Source: Candidatus Methylomirabilota bacterium (GTDB taxonomy: Bacteria > Methylomirabilota > Methylomirabilia > Methylomirabilales > Methylomirabilaceae). Taken from it: DNA of 64,000 nt. The stretch is from NCBI GenBank assembly GCA_016207095.1, contig JACQQF010000027.1, positions 1 to 64,000 on the forward strand. Reading direction: 5' to 3'. The notes under the pieces are model-generated. The model was not told the DNA's origin, searched no databases, and was given only the letters and a program-made list of their open reading frames with translations. The position numbers and the translations under genes are program-made. Positions 1 through 8,770 of this stretch are shown in pieces (position 1 is the stretch's first letter; each line of letters begins with the position of its first letter).

Positions 1-196
1 CGGCACTAATCGCCGACAAGTATCCTGCAAAACGGTCGTTCAGACACCGCTTTTCCCAGTGCCGTTCCAACTGTTTGGCCTCACAACACAATGATGTGTA
101 GGCAACTTAATCGGCCTCTGCACAGCGTCAGTATTTGTCCGAAAAAGTTGGAACGGCACGAGCCTCACCTTTTTGGCATAGGTAGTCGGAACGATA
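1..196. repeat. MITE-like element (copy A), with a second element nested inside
   Basis: Positions 59-159 have terminal inverted repeats GTGCCGTTCCAACT and AGTTGGAACGGCAC around a roughly 70 bp core with no ORF. The flanks (about 15-57 and 162-193) resemble the interior of the separate copy at 11297-11411: both contain GTATCCTGC, an ACGGTCG block, CCTCACC and TTGGC in the same order. The 101 bp unit therefore appears to have inserted into an older copy of the same family. The window begins with CGGCACTA, which is itself an element end. It lies directly downstream of the citrate synthase stop and could act as a hairpin terminator. Mobility is inferred. Confidence 0.7.
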
Positions 197-1486
197 TCAG
201 CCGCGTTTCTCGATCGACACCACGTCTCGCAGAGCATGCCCCACGTAAACCTGCCGGGGCCTGGCGATCTTCTGCTCCGAATCCAACAGCATCTCCTCCC
301 ACTGCGCCATCCAGCCCGATGTTCTCGGGATCGCGAACAGCACCGGGAAGATATCCACCGGAAAGCCCATCGCCTGGTAGATAATCCCCGAATAGAAATC
401 GACGTTCGGGTAGAGCTTTCGCTTTACGAAGTAGTCGTCCTGCAGCGCGATCCGCTCCAGTTCAACGGCCATCTCCAGCAACGGGTTCGTCCCCGTCACC
501 TCGAATACCTGCTCCGCCAGCCGTTTGATGATCCTTGCCCTGGGGTCGTAGTTCTTATAGACGCGATGGCCGAACCCCATCAAGCGCCCCTCCCCGGCCT
601 TCGCCCTCTTGATGAACTCGGGGATGCGGTCCTTCGACCCGATCTCGTTGAGCATCCGGAGCACCGCCTCGTTGGCGCCGCCGTGCAGGGGTCCGTAGAG
701 GGCTGCGGTCGCTGCCGCCACAGCCGAGTACGGGTTGACCTGGGAGCTTCCGACGCTCCTCATGGCGTTGGCGCTGCAGTTCTGCTCGTGGTCCGCGTGA
801 AGGATGAACAGAACATCGAGGGCCTTCTCGAGGACCGGATTGGGCTTGTACTTCGACTCGGCCATCTTGAAGAGCATGCTGAGAAAGTTTCCAGTGTAAC
901 TCAGGTCGTTGTCCGGGTACACGTACGGCAGACCCAGGCTCTGTCGATAGGCGAAGGCGGCAATCGTCGGCATCTTGGCCACCAGCCGCTGGATCTGCTT
1001 CTTGCGGGACTCGGGGTCCATGACCTGCTTGGCATCAGGGTAGAACGTGGAGAGTGCTCCCACCGTCCCGACGAGAATCCCCATCGGGTGAGCATCGTAA
1101 CGAAAGCCGTCCATGAACTTCTTGATGTTCTCGTGGATCATGGTGTGGTGAGTGATGTTCCAGACCCAGTCATCGAGCTGCGCCCTGGTGGGCAGCTCTC
1201 CGTGCAGGATCAGGTAGGCGACCTCGAGGTAGCTGCACCGCTCAGCGAGCTGCTCGATCGGGTACCCTCGATAACGCAAGATCCCCTTGTCGCCGTCGAT
1301 GAACGTGATCTTGCTCTTGCACGAGGCTGTGTTCATGAACGCCGGGTCATAGCTCATCACCCCGAATTCGTCGTCCGTGACCTTGATCTGCCGAAGATCC
1401 ATGGCCCGGATGGTCCCTTGCTGAACCGGGATCTCGTAGCTCTTTCCATTCCGGTTGTCGGTAATGGTCAAGGTGTCTTTGCTCAT
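197..1486 (-). CDS. gltA: Citrate synthase (type II-like, 429 aa)
   Basis: Condenses acetyl-CoA and oxaloacetate to citrate at the entry of the TCA cycle, in the cytoplasm. Visible family motifs are HADHEQNCSANAMR, GPLHGGANEAVLRML and MGFGHRVYKNYDPRA, which carry the catalytic histidines; the catalytic aspartate region near VDFYSGIIY is also present. Length matches hexameric bacterial citrate synthases. The ORF track extends 26 codons further upstream, but the ATG giving MSKDTLTI is preceded by GAAAGGAGCACGGCG, a good ribosome site, so I start there. The gene is immediately followed by the inverted-repeat element at the window edge. Acetyl-CoA for it could come from the PFOR encoded at 31-35 kb. 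Family assignment is certain; gltA is by homology. Confidence 0.96.
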   Translation of the reverse strand: MSKDTLTITDNRNGKSYEIPVQQGTIRAMDLRQIKVTDDEFGVMSYDPAFMNTASCKSKITFIDGDKGILRYRGYPIEQLAERCSYLEVAYLILHGELPTRAQLDDWVWNITHHTMIHENIKKFMDGFRYDAHPMGILVGTVGALSTFYPDAKQVMDPESRKKQIQRLVAKMPTIAAFAYRQSLGLPYVYPDNDLSYTGNFLSMLFKMAESKYKPNPVLEKALDVLFILHADHEQNCSANAMRSVGSSQVNPYSAVAAATAALYGPLHGGANEAVLRMLNEIGSKDRIPEFIKRAKAGEGRLMGFGHRVYKNYDPRARIIKRLAEQVFEVTGTNPLLEMAVELERIALQDDYFVKRKLYPNVDFYSGIIYQAMGFPVDIFPVLFAIPRTSGWMAQWEEMLLDSEQKIARPRQVYVGHALRDVVSIEKRG

Positions 1487-1602
1487 CGCCGTGCTCCTTT
1501 CTCTGCTCAGGCCGCTAGGGGCCTGCTGTTGAAAGACGAGGGAATGAACGGAATGATCCTCCACCTCAGAACACTCGGGGTCTCCGGCATGTCCATGGAA
1601 GG

Positions 1603-2190
1603 TTACTGCCCTGCTCCCAACGGGAGCTTCACGCTGACCGCCCCCCGAAGGTCGGCGACCTGGTATCCGGTGGCCTTATCGTCCGGATAGAGGCGCCGCA
1701 ACTCCGCTTGAACGTCCGGCGGGATATCCCGAGGGCCGCCGTGGCAGTTCAGACAGACCGGGCTTCCCATCACGATCGGCCTCATGTAGCGCAGGTACGT
1801 TCGCCCTTCATCGCTGACAACCTCGGCATGCTCGGTATCAATCCCGAGCTCCCCCCTGGCCTTCAACGCCGCGAACTCCCCGAGCACCCTCACCTCATAG
1901 TCGTCCGGCGCATCCGCGGGGCTACGGTACTTGACGCTGACCCGGCGAACACGCCATCCCTCGTGCTCGTGCTGCTTGGCCAGACCGAGGGCAATATTCG
2001 AACACTGCTGCAGCGCCCCAGCCGGCCCCCGAGCCCGCACCTCGATCTGCATCAAGTCGCGCGTTTCTTCGATGATCCTCAACGCCACTTCGCGAGCCGC
2101 CCGAAGGCCCGGCAGATCCGACGCGGCCGCCCACGAAAGAAGCGACACGCTCATGACGAGACAGCCGATTCCGATGTGCCTCCTGTTCAT
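1603..2190 (-). CDS. Exported c-type heme protein, Tll0287/DUF3365-like
   Basis: 195 aa. It starts with an export signal (basic MNRRHIG, then a hydrophobic stretch ending near AAA at residue 23), so it is probably periplasmic. Near residue 147 there is one CLNCHG heme-c attachment motif. The segment from LRYMRPIVMGSPVC to the end resembles the Tll0287-like (DUF3365) heme/sensor domain, a PAS-like fold found alone or on sensor kinases. The start has a good GAGAGGTGATGAA ribosome site. It lies 26 bp downstream of the formate dehydrogenase gene on the same strand, so it is probably cotranscribed; a redox or electron-transfer role beside the dehydrogenase is an inference. No other cytochrome gene is nearby. 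Confidence 0.75.
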   Translation of the reverse strand: MNRRHIGIGCLVMSVSLLSWAAASDLPGLRAAREVALRIIEETRDLMQIEVRARGPAGALQQCSNIALGLAKQHEHEGWRVRRVSVKYRSPADAPDDYEVRVLGEFAALKARGELGIDTEHAEVVSDEGRTYLRYMRPIVMGSPVCLNCHGGPRDIPPDVQAELRRLYPDDKATGYQVADLRGAVSVKLPLGAGQ

Positions 2191-2216
2191 TTCATCACCT
2201 CTCTTGCGTCCTCAGC

Positions 2217-4925
2217 TTAGCCGTTCAGCGGCTCAAGGCGGGCCGCGCATACCTTGAACTCGGGAATCAGGGCCACCGGATCAAGCGCAGGGTTGGTCAA
2301 GCGGTTGGCGGGCGCCTCCGAGAAGTGAAAGGTCGTGAAGATCACCCCCGGTGGCGTCCCCGCTTCCACGCGGGTCTTGGCGACGATTTGACCACGTCGC
2401 GTCACCACAGCGACCTTCTGGCCCTCTCTGGCACCGAGGCGGTCAGCATCGATCGGATTCACCTCGATATACGGTTCAGGTTCTAGAAGATGCAACCCAT
2501 CCGACCGCCGAGACATCGTCCCGGTGTGGTATTGAAAGAGGGTGCGGCCGGTGGTCAGGACGAAGGGGAAGTCGCTATCGGGCACCTCATCGGGCGGAAG
2601 CCACTCGACAGGATGGAAGCGGCCCCGGCCGCGTGGGAATCGGTTGGCGTACAAGACCGGCGTCCCGGGGTGGTCGCGGTGCGGACACGGCCACTGCAGG
2701 CTCACGGACTCCAGCCGGTCATACGAGATTCCGCCGTAGATCGGGACCAGACGGGCGATCTCAGCCATGATCTCGCCCGGGTGGCCATACATCATCGGCG
2801 TCCCAAGTCGCCGGCTCAGGGCGCAGACGATCTGCCAGTCGGCCATCGCCTGCCCGGGAGGCTCGACCGCTTTCCTGATCCGCTGGACCCGGCGCTCCGT
2901 ATTGGTGAAGGTCCCGTCCTTCTCAGCGAAGCTGGCCGCCGGCAGCACCACGTGCGCCAGTCTGGCCGTCTCGGTCAAGAAGAGATCCTGGACCACCAGC
3001 AAATCGAGGCTGCGCAGGACCGCCTCGGTCTCGGTCATGTCCGGCTCCGCCAGGAGCGCATTCTCTCCCACGAGATACAGGCCACGGATCGCACCCTGCC
3101 GCTCTCGGCCGAGGATCTGGGTCAATGCGAGGCCCGGCCGCTTCGGGACCGGGCGGCCCCATACAGACTCGAACCGCTCCCGGACGTTCGGGTCGTCGAG
3201 TGACTGATACCCGGGAAGGGCGTCGGGCAGGGCGCCCATATCGCAGGCCCCCTGGACGTTATTCTGTCCACGGAGCGGGTTGATGCCTGCGCCCGGCTTT
3301 CCCAGATTCCCGGTCAGCAGGGCCAAGTTGGCGAGCGCCAGGACCGTTTGGTGCCCGCTCGTATGCTGGGTCACCCCCATAGTGTAGTAGATCGAGGCCG
3401 GGCGTCTGGTGGCGTAGAGGCGGGCCGCGCGGCGCAGCAGTTCCGGATCGATCCCGGCGATAGAGGCCGCGACCTCCGGCGGATAGCGGCGAGCCGTCTC
3501 CTGCATCGCTTCGAACCCCTCGGTCCGGTCCTGCACGAACGTCCGATCCCAAAGTCCTTCCTCGAGGATCACGTGAGCCATCCCGTTCAGGACCGCCAGG
3601 TCGGTGCCGGGTCGTATCGCCAGGTGCACCGTGGCGAGTCGGGCCAACTCGATCCGCCGGGGATCGATCACAATGAGAGGGACGCCCCTCGCGACGAGAC
3701 GCTTCATCGGCAGGGCGGCGATCGGATGCTGCTCCGTGGTATTTGATCCGACAACCAGCAACGCCTCGGCCTCCTCCAGATCCGCGAAAGAGTTCGTCCC
3801 CGCCGGGCTTCCAAAGGCGGATAACAAGGCCGTCCCGGTTGGCGCATGGCAGAGGCGGGCACAGTGGTCCACATTATTCGTGCCGAGGACCGCTCTGGCC
3901 AGCTTCTGGAGCAGATAGTTCTCTTCGTTCGTGGCCTTGGCCGAGGCGGCCACGCCGATGGCATCGGCACCGTGGCGCGCTGCAATCTCGCGGAGCCCCG
4001 CGGCAACCAGGTCGAGAGCCTCCTCCCACGTCGCCTCCCGGAACCCGCTCCCCTCCAGGATCAGCGGCATTGTCAGACGATCCGGGCTATGAATGAACTG
4101 AAATCCGAACCGCCCTTTCGCGCAGAGACTGCCCCTGTTGGCCGGCCCGTCGAAGTTCGAACCGACCGTCACCACCTGGCCATCCTTGACGTGCAGGTCC
4201 AGTTGGCAGCCACACCCACAATAGGGGCAGATCGTCGTGATCGCCTGATGCGCCCCAACCTCTTCATTCCAGGCGGGACCCTTTTCAGCAAGAGCGCCTG
4301 TCGGGCAATAGGCGACGCACTCACCACACGAGACGCAGGTCGATTCGCCCAACGGTTTGCCATCGTCGGCGATCACGACGCTCCGGTCTCCACGTTCCGC
4401 GATTCCCAGGACATGATGGCCCTGGATCTCGCCGCAGGCCCGAACGCACCGCCGACAGAGAATACATCTATTGAGATCCATTCTGATCAGAGGGTGAGAG
4501 TCGTCGATCGGAAACGGAGCCCGTTGTCTGGCGAAGCGGCTGCCGGAAAAAAGATGATGGCGTTTGGCGAGGGCATGCAGCTCGCACCGACCTCCCCTCT
4601 CTTCCGGGAGGCAATCGACCGGATGATCAGCCAGCAGCATTTCAAGCACGAACGTCCGTGCGTTGACAGCCTCTTCGGCTTCGGTCAGGACCTCCATCCC
4701 TTCCGTCACCGGCGTGGAGCAGGCGGTCCTCAGGTGGACAGCCCCATCCTGGGCCACTTGGACCAAGCACACTCGACAGCCTGGCTGCGCTGGAAGTGAT
4801 GGGACCTGACAGAGTGTCGGGATGGCGATCCGTAGCGAGCGCGCAGCATCAAGGAGAGTGGTCCCCTGCGGGACCATGGTAGGACGGCTGTCGATCGTCA
4901 GGGATATGGTCGAGGCGTCTCTCAC
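2217..4925 (-). CDS. fdhA: Formate dehydrogenase alpha subunit, NuoG-like N-terminus, Cys-type
   Basis: About 902 aa molybdo/tungsto-bis-MGD enzyme oxidising formate to CO2. Domain order: an N-terminal [2Fe-2S] ferredoxin domain (CRVCLVQV near 50), a NuoG-type His/Cys [4Fe-4S] site (HPVDCLPEERGGRC), two [4Fe-4S] motifs (CILCRRCVRAC, CVSCGECVAYC), then the catalytic domain opening with CPYCGCGC. The molybdenum ligand is cysteine in CARLCHAPT, although a selenocysteine tRNA is encoded at 41.2 kb. The GTG giving VRDASTIS is chosen because AAGGAG lies 6 nt upstream; the tracked start five codons earlier overlaps this site. No FdhB diaphorase subunit lies beside it, so its electron acceptor is unknown. 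A sigma54-type promoter and paired palindromes lie upstream. Confidence 0.93.
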   Translation of the reverse strand: MRDASTISLTIDSRPTMVPQGTTLLDAARSLRIAIPTLCQVPSLPAQPGCRVCLVQVAQDGAVHLRTACSTPVTEGMEVLTEAEEAVNARTFVLEMLLADHPVDCLPEERGGRCELHALAKRHHLFSGSRFARQRAPFPIDDSHPLIRMDLNRCILCRRCVRACGEIQGHHVLGIAERGDRSVVIADDGKPLGESTCVSCGECVAYCPTGALAEKGPAWNEEVGAHQAITTICPYCGCGCQLDLHVKDGQVVTVGSNFDGPANRGSLCAKGRFGFQFIHSPDRLTMPLILEGSGFREATWEEALDLVAAGLREIAARHGADAIGVAASAKATNEENYLLQKLARAVLGTNNVDHCARLCHAPTGTALLSAFGSPAGTNSFADLEEAEALLVVGSNTTEQHPIAALPMKRLVARGVPLIVIDPRRIELARLATVHLAIRPGTDLAVLNGMAHVILEEGLWDRTFVQDRTEGFEAMQETARRYPPEVAASIAGIDPELLRRAARLYATRRPASIYYTMGVTQHTSGHQTVLALANLALLTGNLGKPGAGINPLRGQNNVQGACDMGALPDALPGYQSLDDPNVRERFESVWGRPVPKRPGLALTQILGRERQGAIRGLYLVGENALLAEPDMTETEAVLRSLDLLVVQDLFLTETARLAHVVLPAASFAEKDGTFTNTERRVQRIRKAVEPPGQAMADWQIVCALSRRLGTPMMYGHPGEIMAEIARLVPIYGGISYDRLESVSLQWPCPHRDHPGTPVLYANRFPRGRGRFHPVEWLPPDEVPDSDFPFVLTTGRTLFQYHTGTMSRRSDGLHLLEPEPYIEVNPIDADRLGAREGQKVAVVTRRGQIVAKTRVEAGTPPGVIFTTFHFSEAPANRLTNPALDPVALIPEFKVCAARLEPLNG

Positions 4926-5000
4926 ACCATGCTCCTTCACTAGCCCCGAGAGTGGTGTACAACTTCATATTCCTAAAACGCTCCCCTGCGGTGCCAACAG

Positions 5001-5016
5001 AGCAATGACAATGCCA
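5001..5016 (-). promoter_or_regulatory. Sigma54 (-24/-12) promoter for fdhA
   Basis: On the minus strand the sequence reads TGGCATTGTCATTGCT. The invariant GG and GC are exactly 10 nt apart and the -12 TTGC box is perfect. Transcription would start near 4990, about 65 nt before the GTG of fdhA. The same TGGyAT-N5-TTGC core occurs upstream of three other operons in this window, with the same upstream palindrome geometry. Formate dehydrogenase control by sigma54 has precedent in E. coli fdhF. Confidence 0.8.
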
Positions 5017-5130
5017 AGCCCGCCAAAAGAGACGCTTGTGCCTGGCCCGAAGACTCCCCTTTAGATCCAATAAGATGGCTGACCCATGCTGGCGTAGATG
5101 TCAATCGGACACCGGCCGATCCGAGCACTG

Positions 5131-5148
5131 TGGGGCAACTCCTCCCCA
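5131..5148. promoter_or_regulatory. Upstream activator palindrome, proximal, fdhA
   Basis: TGGGGCA-ACTC-CTCCCCA, an imperfect palindrome whose near edge is 115 bp upstream of the sigma54 core. It matches the shared TGGGGCA-N4-TGCCCCA pattern at 12-13 of 14 arm positions. It is likely an enhancer-binding-protein site. Confidence 0.7.
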
Positions 5149-5200
5149 CTAGAAGACCATGGGGACTCTCTAACTTACTGTGATTGAAAGCCAGAACCGG

Positions 5201-5218
5201 TGGGTACTATCCGCCCCA
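5201..5218. promoter_or_regulatory. Upstream activator palindrome, distal, fdhA
   Basis: TGGGTAC-TATC-CGCCCCA, starting exactly 70 bp from the proximal site. It is weaker than the proximal copy (left arm TGGGTAC), but the spacing matches that of the pairs at the other three sigma54 promoters. Confidence 0.6.
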
Positions 5219-5732
5219 CAACGCGGCAGGCTGTCCCGATCTGAAAGGATAACCAGGTCTGGGAAGCTTTACAAGGAACGCATTCTGGCCGGGTCCTTCG
5301 ACCCCGCAGCCGTTCATCCCAAGCCCTGAGTTTATCGAAAGGTGTACGCCTGGGCTATTATGCGCCCTTCGACATTCTCAGGGCAAACGCTATTGCGGGG
5401 GCATCTCTTAGGGTCACGATATTATGAAGTGGACAGGCCTTGAATCTTGGGGAGGAGCGTCCTATATTAATTGTGAGGGAGCCTTAAGGGGGCTAAGGCC
5501 GACCAAGAGAGAGGCGGCAGTTGCCTGCAGAACCTAAGGGGTTGTCCTTGGAGCCTGTGCCGTGCTGAGGAGGCTTCCTCGAGAGAGCCACGAGGCGTCG
5601 GGCGAAAGCCCGGAGGTGATGTAGTTGCCGGATGCCTTGTGGCTTTTGCTTTCCGGCGGATCTGAGGTTCGGCGCAAGATCAACCACCTCGCCGCCCACC
5701 TGCTCCGGGAGCTAGGCCATGGGCTCCGCCGG
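5219..5732. other. Gene-free stretch between the fdhA control region and hsp20
   Basis: No ORF here is convincing. Around 5290-5390 there are degenerate copies of the CCTTCGAC...CTCAGGG palindromic repeat. From about 5465 to 5700 there is GC-rich sequence with short self-complementary parts, such as GGGCGAAAGCCC near 5598 and GGGCT...AGCCC just past the hsp20 stop. It could hold a structured RNA, but I recognise no known RNA family and see no clear terminator with a T-run. Confidence 0.4.
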
Positions 5733-6230
5733 CTAGCCCTTAATCGGGATCTTTTTCCCGGCTGGCTCCTTCACCTTGGGAAGGGTGACGGTGAGTATGC
5801 CTTCTTTCATCTCTGCCCGGACCTTCTCGGGGACCACGGTAGCCGGAAGGGCGATAGACCGATAGAGCCTTCCTTGGTGGAACTCGCAGAACTGGAGATC
5901 CCCCTCCTCCTTCCGATGCTCGTGTTTGGTGGCCACCCGCACCGTGAGCCGGTCGCGTTCGACCTGGACCTCGACATCCTTCGCCGCGATGCCCGCCATG
6001 ACAAAGCTTGCACGAAGGGTATTGTCCGTTTCTGTGAGCTCCGCGCAGGGGCGCCACAAGAGCTCCCTTTCGGCTTGGAGCCAATCAGCGAGATTGTGGC
6101 CAAGCAGCCATCCTCGATTCTCGAAGAGCTCGAAGGCCCGCTCGGAAAGCTGTCGCTCAATCTCCGTCAGCTCATCGAACAGTGAACCAACCTTCTTCAC
6201 CGGTGTGACCGGAACCGCGCGACCTGCCAT
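5733..6230 (-). CDS. Small heat-shock protein Hsp20 with DUF2934-like N-terminus
   Basis: 165 aa ATP-independent holdase chaperone, cytoplasmic. Residues about 30-60 (FELFENRGWLLGHNLADWLQAE) look like the short DUF2934 segment often found on stress proteins. The rest is an alpha-crystallin domain with the typical GIAAKDVEVQVERDRLTVRV strands and the A-x-x-x-n-G-I/V-L motif near the end (AEMKEGILTVTLPK). The C-terminal IPIKG supplies the I-x-I tail motif. I chose the ATG preceded by GGAGGAGAGAC, 17 codons inside the tracked ORF. The gene follows ppsA by 65 bp; a TATAAT overlaps the ppsA stop region and may be its own -10 box. Confidence 0.9.
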   Translation of the reverse strand: MAGRAVPVTPVKKVGSLFDELTEIERQLSERAFELFENRGWLLGHNLADWLQAERELLWRPCAELTETDNTLRASFVMAGIAAKDVEVQVERDRLTVRVATKHEHRKEEGDLQFCEFHQGRLYRSIALPATVVPEKVRAEMKEGILTVTLPKVKEPAGKKIPIKG

Positions 6231-6295
6231 GTCTCTCCTCCTTCGCCTGCCGTTTCGTATCCAATGAAACACACCAGCCACAACCTGGCAAGCGA

Positions 6296-8713
6296 TTATA
6301 CCGAGCGTGTTTCTCCCATCTTTTGCTCGATCTCTACGACCTTCACCATCGTCTTCATGACAGCGTCCGGATTCAACGACATACTGTCGATCCCTTCTTC
6401 AACGAGGAACTGAGCGAACTCGGGGTAGTCGCTGGGGGCCTGACCACAGATCCCGATCTTCACGCCGTGCGCCCGGGCCGTCCTGATCACCGAGGACACA
6501 AGCTTCTTGACGGCCGGATTCCGCTCATCGAAGATTCGGGCGACCAGCTCCGAGTCTCTATCGACCCCCAGCGTCAACTGGGTGAGGTCGTTCGACCCGA
6601 TCGAGAAGCCGTCGAATATCCTCGCGAACTCATCGGCCAGCAACACGTTGCTGGGGATCTCGCACATCACGTAGACCTCAAGGTCGTTCTCTCCACGGTT
6701 GAGTCCGTGCTTCGCCATCTCCGCCAGGACACGTTCGCCCTCTTCGAGCGTCCGGACGAACGGGATCATCAGCTTGATGTTGGTAAGACCCATTTCCTCC
6801 CGGGCCTTCCTCATGGCACGGCATTCCAGGGCGAACCCCTCGCGATAGCGGTCGTCGTAATACCGGGAGGCCCCGCGGAAGCCGAGCATGGGGTTTTCTT
6901 CCCTCGGCTCGAACTCCGTGCCGCCGATCAGGTTGGCGTATTCGTTGCTCTTGAAGTCACTCAGACGGACGATGACGTCCCTGGGGTAGAAGGCGGCGGC
7001 GATCATCCCCACGCCCTCCGCCAGCTTGTCCACGAAGTACTGCGATTTATCGGCATAGCCGGCAGTCAGCCGGGCGATCTCGACCTTGGCGGTCTGGTCC
7101 GTCAAGCTATCGAAACGGATCAACGCCATCGGATGGATCCGGATGGCGTGGCTGATGATAAGCTCTTCCCGCGCCAGGCCGACGCCGTCGTTGGGGATGG
7201 CCGACAAGGCAAACACCCCTGCGGGATCGGCGACGTTCAGCATGATCTTGGTCCGGGGCCGGCCAAGCTGACCCAAATCGATCTCTCGAACCGAGAACTT
7301 CAGGAGACCCCGGTAGACGTACCCCGAGTCGCCTTCCGCGCTGGAGACGGTAACCGCCTCGCCGTTACTCAGGACCTCGGTCGCCCGCTCCGTTCCGACG
7401 ACTGCGGGGATCCCCAGCTCGCGGCTGACGATGGCCGCGTGGGAGGTCCGCCCGCCCCGGTTGGTGACGATGGCGGCCGTCTTCTTCATGACCGGCTCCC
7501 AGTCCGGGTCGGTCTTGTCAGTGACCAGGACTTCACCTTCCTGAAACTCGTCAAGGTGATGCACGTCCTTGATGACCCGGGCCCTCCCGTGCCCGATCAT
7601 CTCTCCCACGCTCTTGCCTTCGAGCAGTCGCTCGCCGCCCTCCTCCAGCCGATAGATCTGCAGCAGATCCCGACGCTTGACCGAGTGCACCGTCTCGGGG
7701 CGCGCCTGGAGGATGAACAGCTCGCCGGTCTTGCCATCCTTGGCCCACTCGATGTCCATCGGTGTATGCCGTCCGCTTTTCCTGCTATAGTGCTCCTCGA
7801 TGACGCACCCCCAGCGCGCCAGTTGCAGGATGTCGTCATCATCGATGGCGAAGCGCTGGCGATCGGCCGCAGGCACCGCCGCGTTCTTGGTCTGCTTGCT
7901 TCCTTCCTCGTCATACACCAGCTTCCACTCCTTGCTCCCCAACGTCCGCTGGAGGATGGGACGGAAGCCCTTGAGCAGGGTAGGCTTAAAGACATAGACC
8001 TCATCCGGCGTCACTGCGCCCTGGACCACATTCTCGCCAAGGCCGTACGCCGCATTGATCAGGATGCAGTCGCGGAACCCGCTTTCGGTGTCGATGGTGA
8101 ACAGGACGCCTGAGGATCCGAGATCAGAGCGAACCATCTTCTGCACCCCGATGGAGAGGGCGATGCTCAGGTGATCAAACCCTTTGTCCACACGGTAGGA
8201 GATCGCCCGATCGGTGAAGAGCGAGGCGAAACACTTCCGGCAGGCCTCCAACAGGCCCGGCACCCCGTGGACATTCAGGTAGGTCTCCTGCTGTCCTGCG
8301 AAGCTGGCATCGGGCAGGTCCTCGGCGGTGGCGCTGCTCCGCACCGCGACGTCGGTGTTCGGCCCATACCCCCGGCAAAGGCGCTCGTAGGCGGCCACGA
8401 TCTCCATCTGAAGCCCGGGAGGCAGGGGGGCTTCAAGGAGGATCCTCCGGATCGCCTTGCCGCGGGCGCGCAGGTTCTGGATGTCACGGGTGTCCAGTCC
8501 TTTCAATTGCTCCCCGATCCTGGCCTCGCAACCACTCTCTCTGAGGAAGCGTCGGTACGCTGCCGCAGTGATGGCAAAGCCGTAGGGGACCCGCACGCCT
8601 TGATCCTTCAGGTTTCGATACATCTCCCCGAGCGACGCGTTCTTGCCGCCCACCAGCGGGATATCCTCCAGGCCGATCTCGTCAAACCAGCGCACCAGAG
8701 CTTCCGCGCTCAC
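6296..8713 (-). CDS. ppsA: Phosphoenolpyruvate synthase
   Basis: 805 aa, the usual length. It converts pyruvate, ATP and water to PEP, AMP and phosphate, starting gluconeogenesis from pyruvate. The order is N-terminal nucleotide-binding domain (GGKNASLGEMYRNL), central phosphohistidine domain (GGRTSHAAIVSRELGIPAVVG, with the swivelling His) and a C-terminal PEP/pyruvate TIM barrel (SNDLTQLTLGVDRDS, GICGQAPSDYPEFA). It starts at GTG with AAGGAGGATGAT directly upstream. Together with PFOR at 31-35 kb it would form the acetyl-CoA to pyruvate to PEP route if PFOR runs in the reductive direction. ppsA next to hsp20 and lon is typical of low-oxygen stress islands. Confidence 0.96.
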   Translation of the reverse strand: MSAEALVRWFDEIGLEDIPLVGGKNASLGEMYRNLKDQGVRVPYGFAITAAAYRRFLRESGCEARIGEQLKGLDTRDIQNLRARGKAIRRILLEAPLPPGLQMEIVAAYERLCRGYGPNTDVAVRSSATAEDLPDASFAGQQETYLNVHGVPGLLEACRKCFASLFTDRAISYRVDKGFDHLSIALSIGVQKMVRSDLGSSGVLFTIDTESGFRDCILINAAYGLGENVVQGAVTPDEVYVFKPTLLKGFRPILQRTLGSKEWKLVYDEEGSKQTKNAAVPAADRQRFAIDDDDILQLARWGCVIEEHYSRKSGRHTPMDIEWAKDGKTGELFILQARPETVHSVKRRDLLQIYRLEEGGERLLEGKSVGEMIGHGRARVIKDVHHLDEFQEGEVLVTDKTDPDWEPVMKKTAAIVTNRGGRTSHAAIVSRELGIPAVVGTERATEVLSNGEAVTVSSAEGDSGYVYRGLLKFSVREIDLGQLGRPRTKIMLNVADPAGVFALSAIPNDGVGLAREELIISHAIRIHPMALIRFDSLTDQTAKVEIARLTAGYADKSQYFVDKLAEGVGMIAAAFYPRDVIVRLSDFKSNEYANLIGGTEFEPREENPMLGFRGASRYYDDRYREGFALECRAMRKAREEMGLTNIKLMIPFVRTLEEGERVLAEMAKHGLNRGENDLEVYVMCEIPSNVLLADEFARIFDGFSIGSNDLTQLTLGVDRDSELVARIFDERNPAVKKLVSSVIRTARAHGVKIGICGQAPSDYPEFAQFLVEEGIDSMSLNPDAVMKTMVKVVEIEQKMGETRSV

Positions 8714-8770
8714 ATCATCCTCCTTTAGGCCGAGAGGAATGTCTCATTCCAGATGCCGAGGTCAGCGTCA

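Noticed and set aside
236-1690. Plus-strand 484 aa ORF opposite citrate synthase
   Set aside because: Antisense shadow: rich in Arg/His/Pro, no domain and no ribosome site, and a conserved gene lies on the other strand.
5430-5720. Candidate structured RNA before hsp20
   Set aside because: Some self-complementary pieces, but I can identify no known RNA core, promoter or T-rich terminator.
6230-6296. Possible sigma54 core CGGTATAATCGCTTGC before hsp20
   Set aside because: The spacing between GG and GC is 11, not 10, and no paired palindrome lies upstream. A TATAAT in it is more likely a sigma70 -10 box.
6323-8113. Plus-strand 596 aa ORF opposite ppsA
   Set aside because: Shadow in a GC-rich gene; no family motif.
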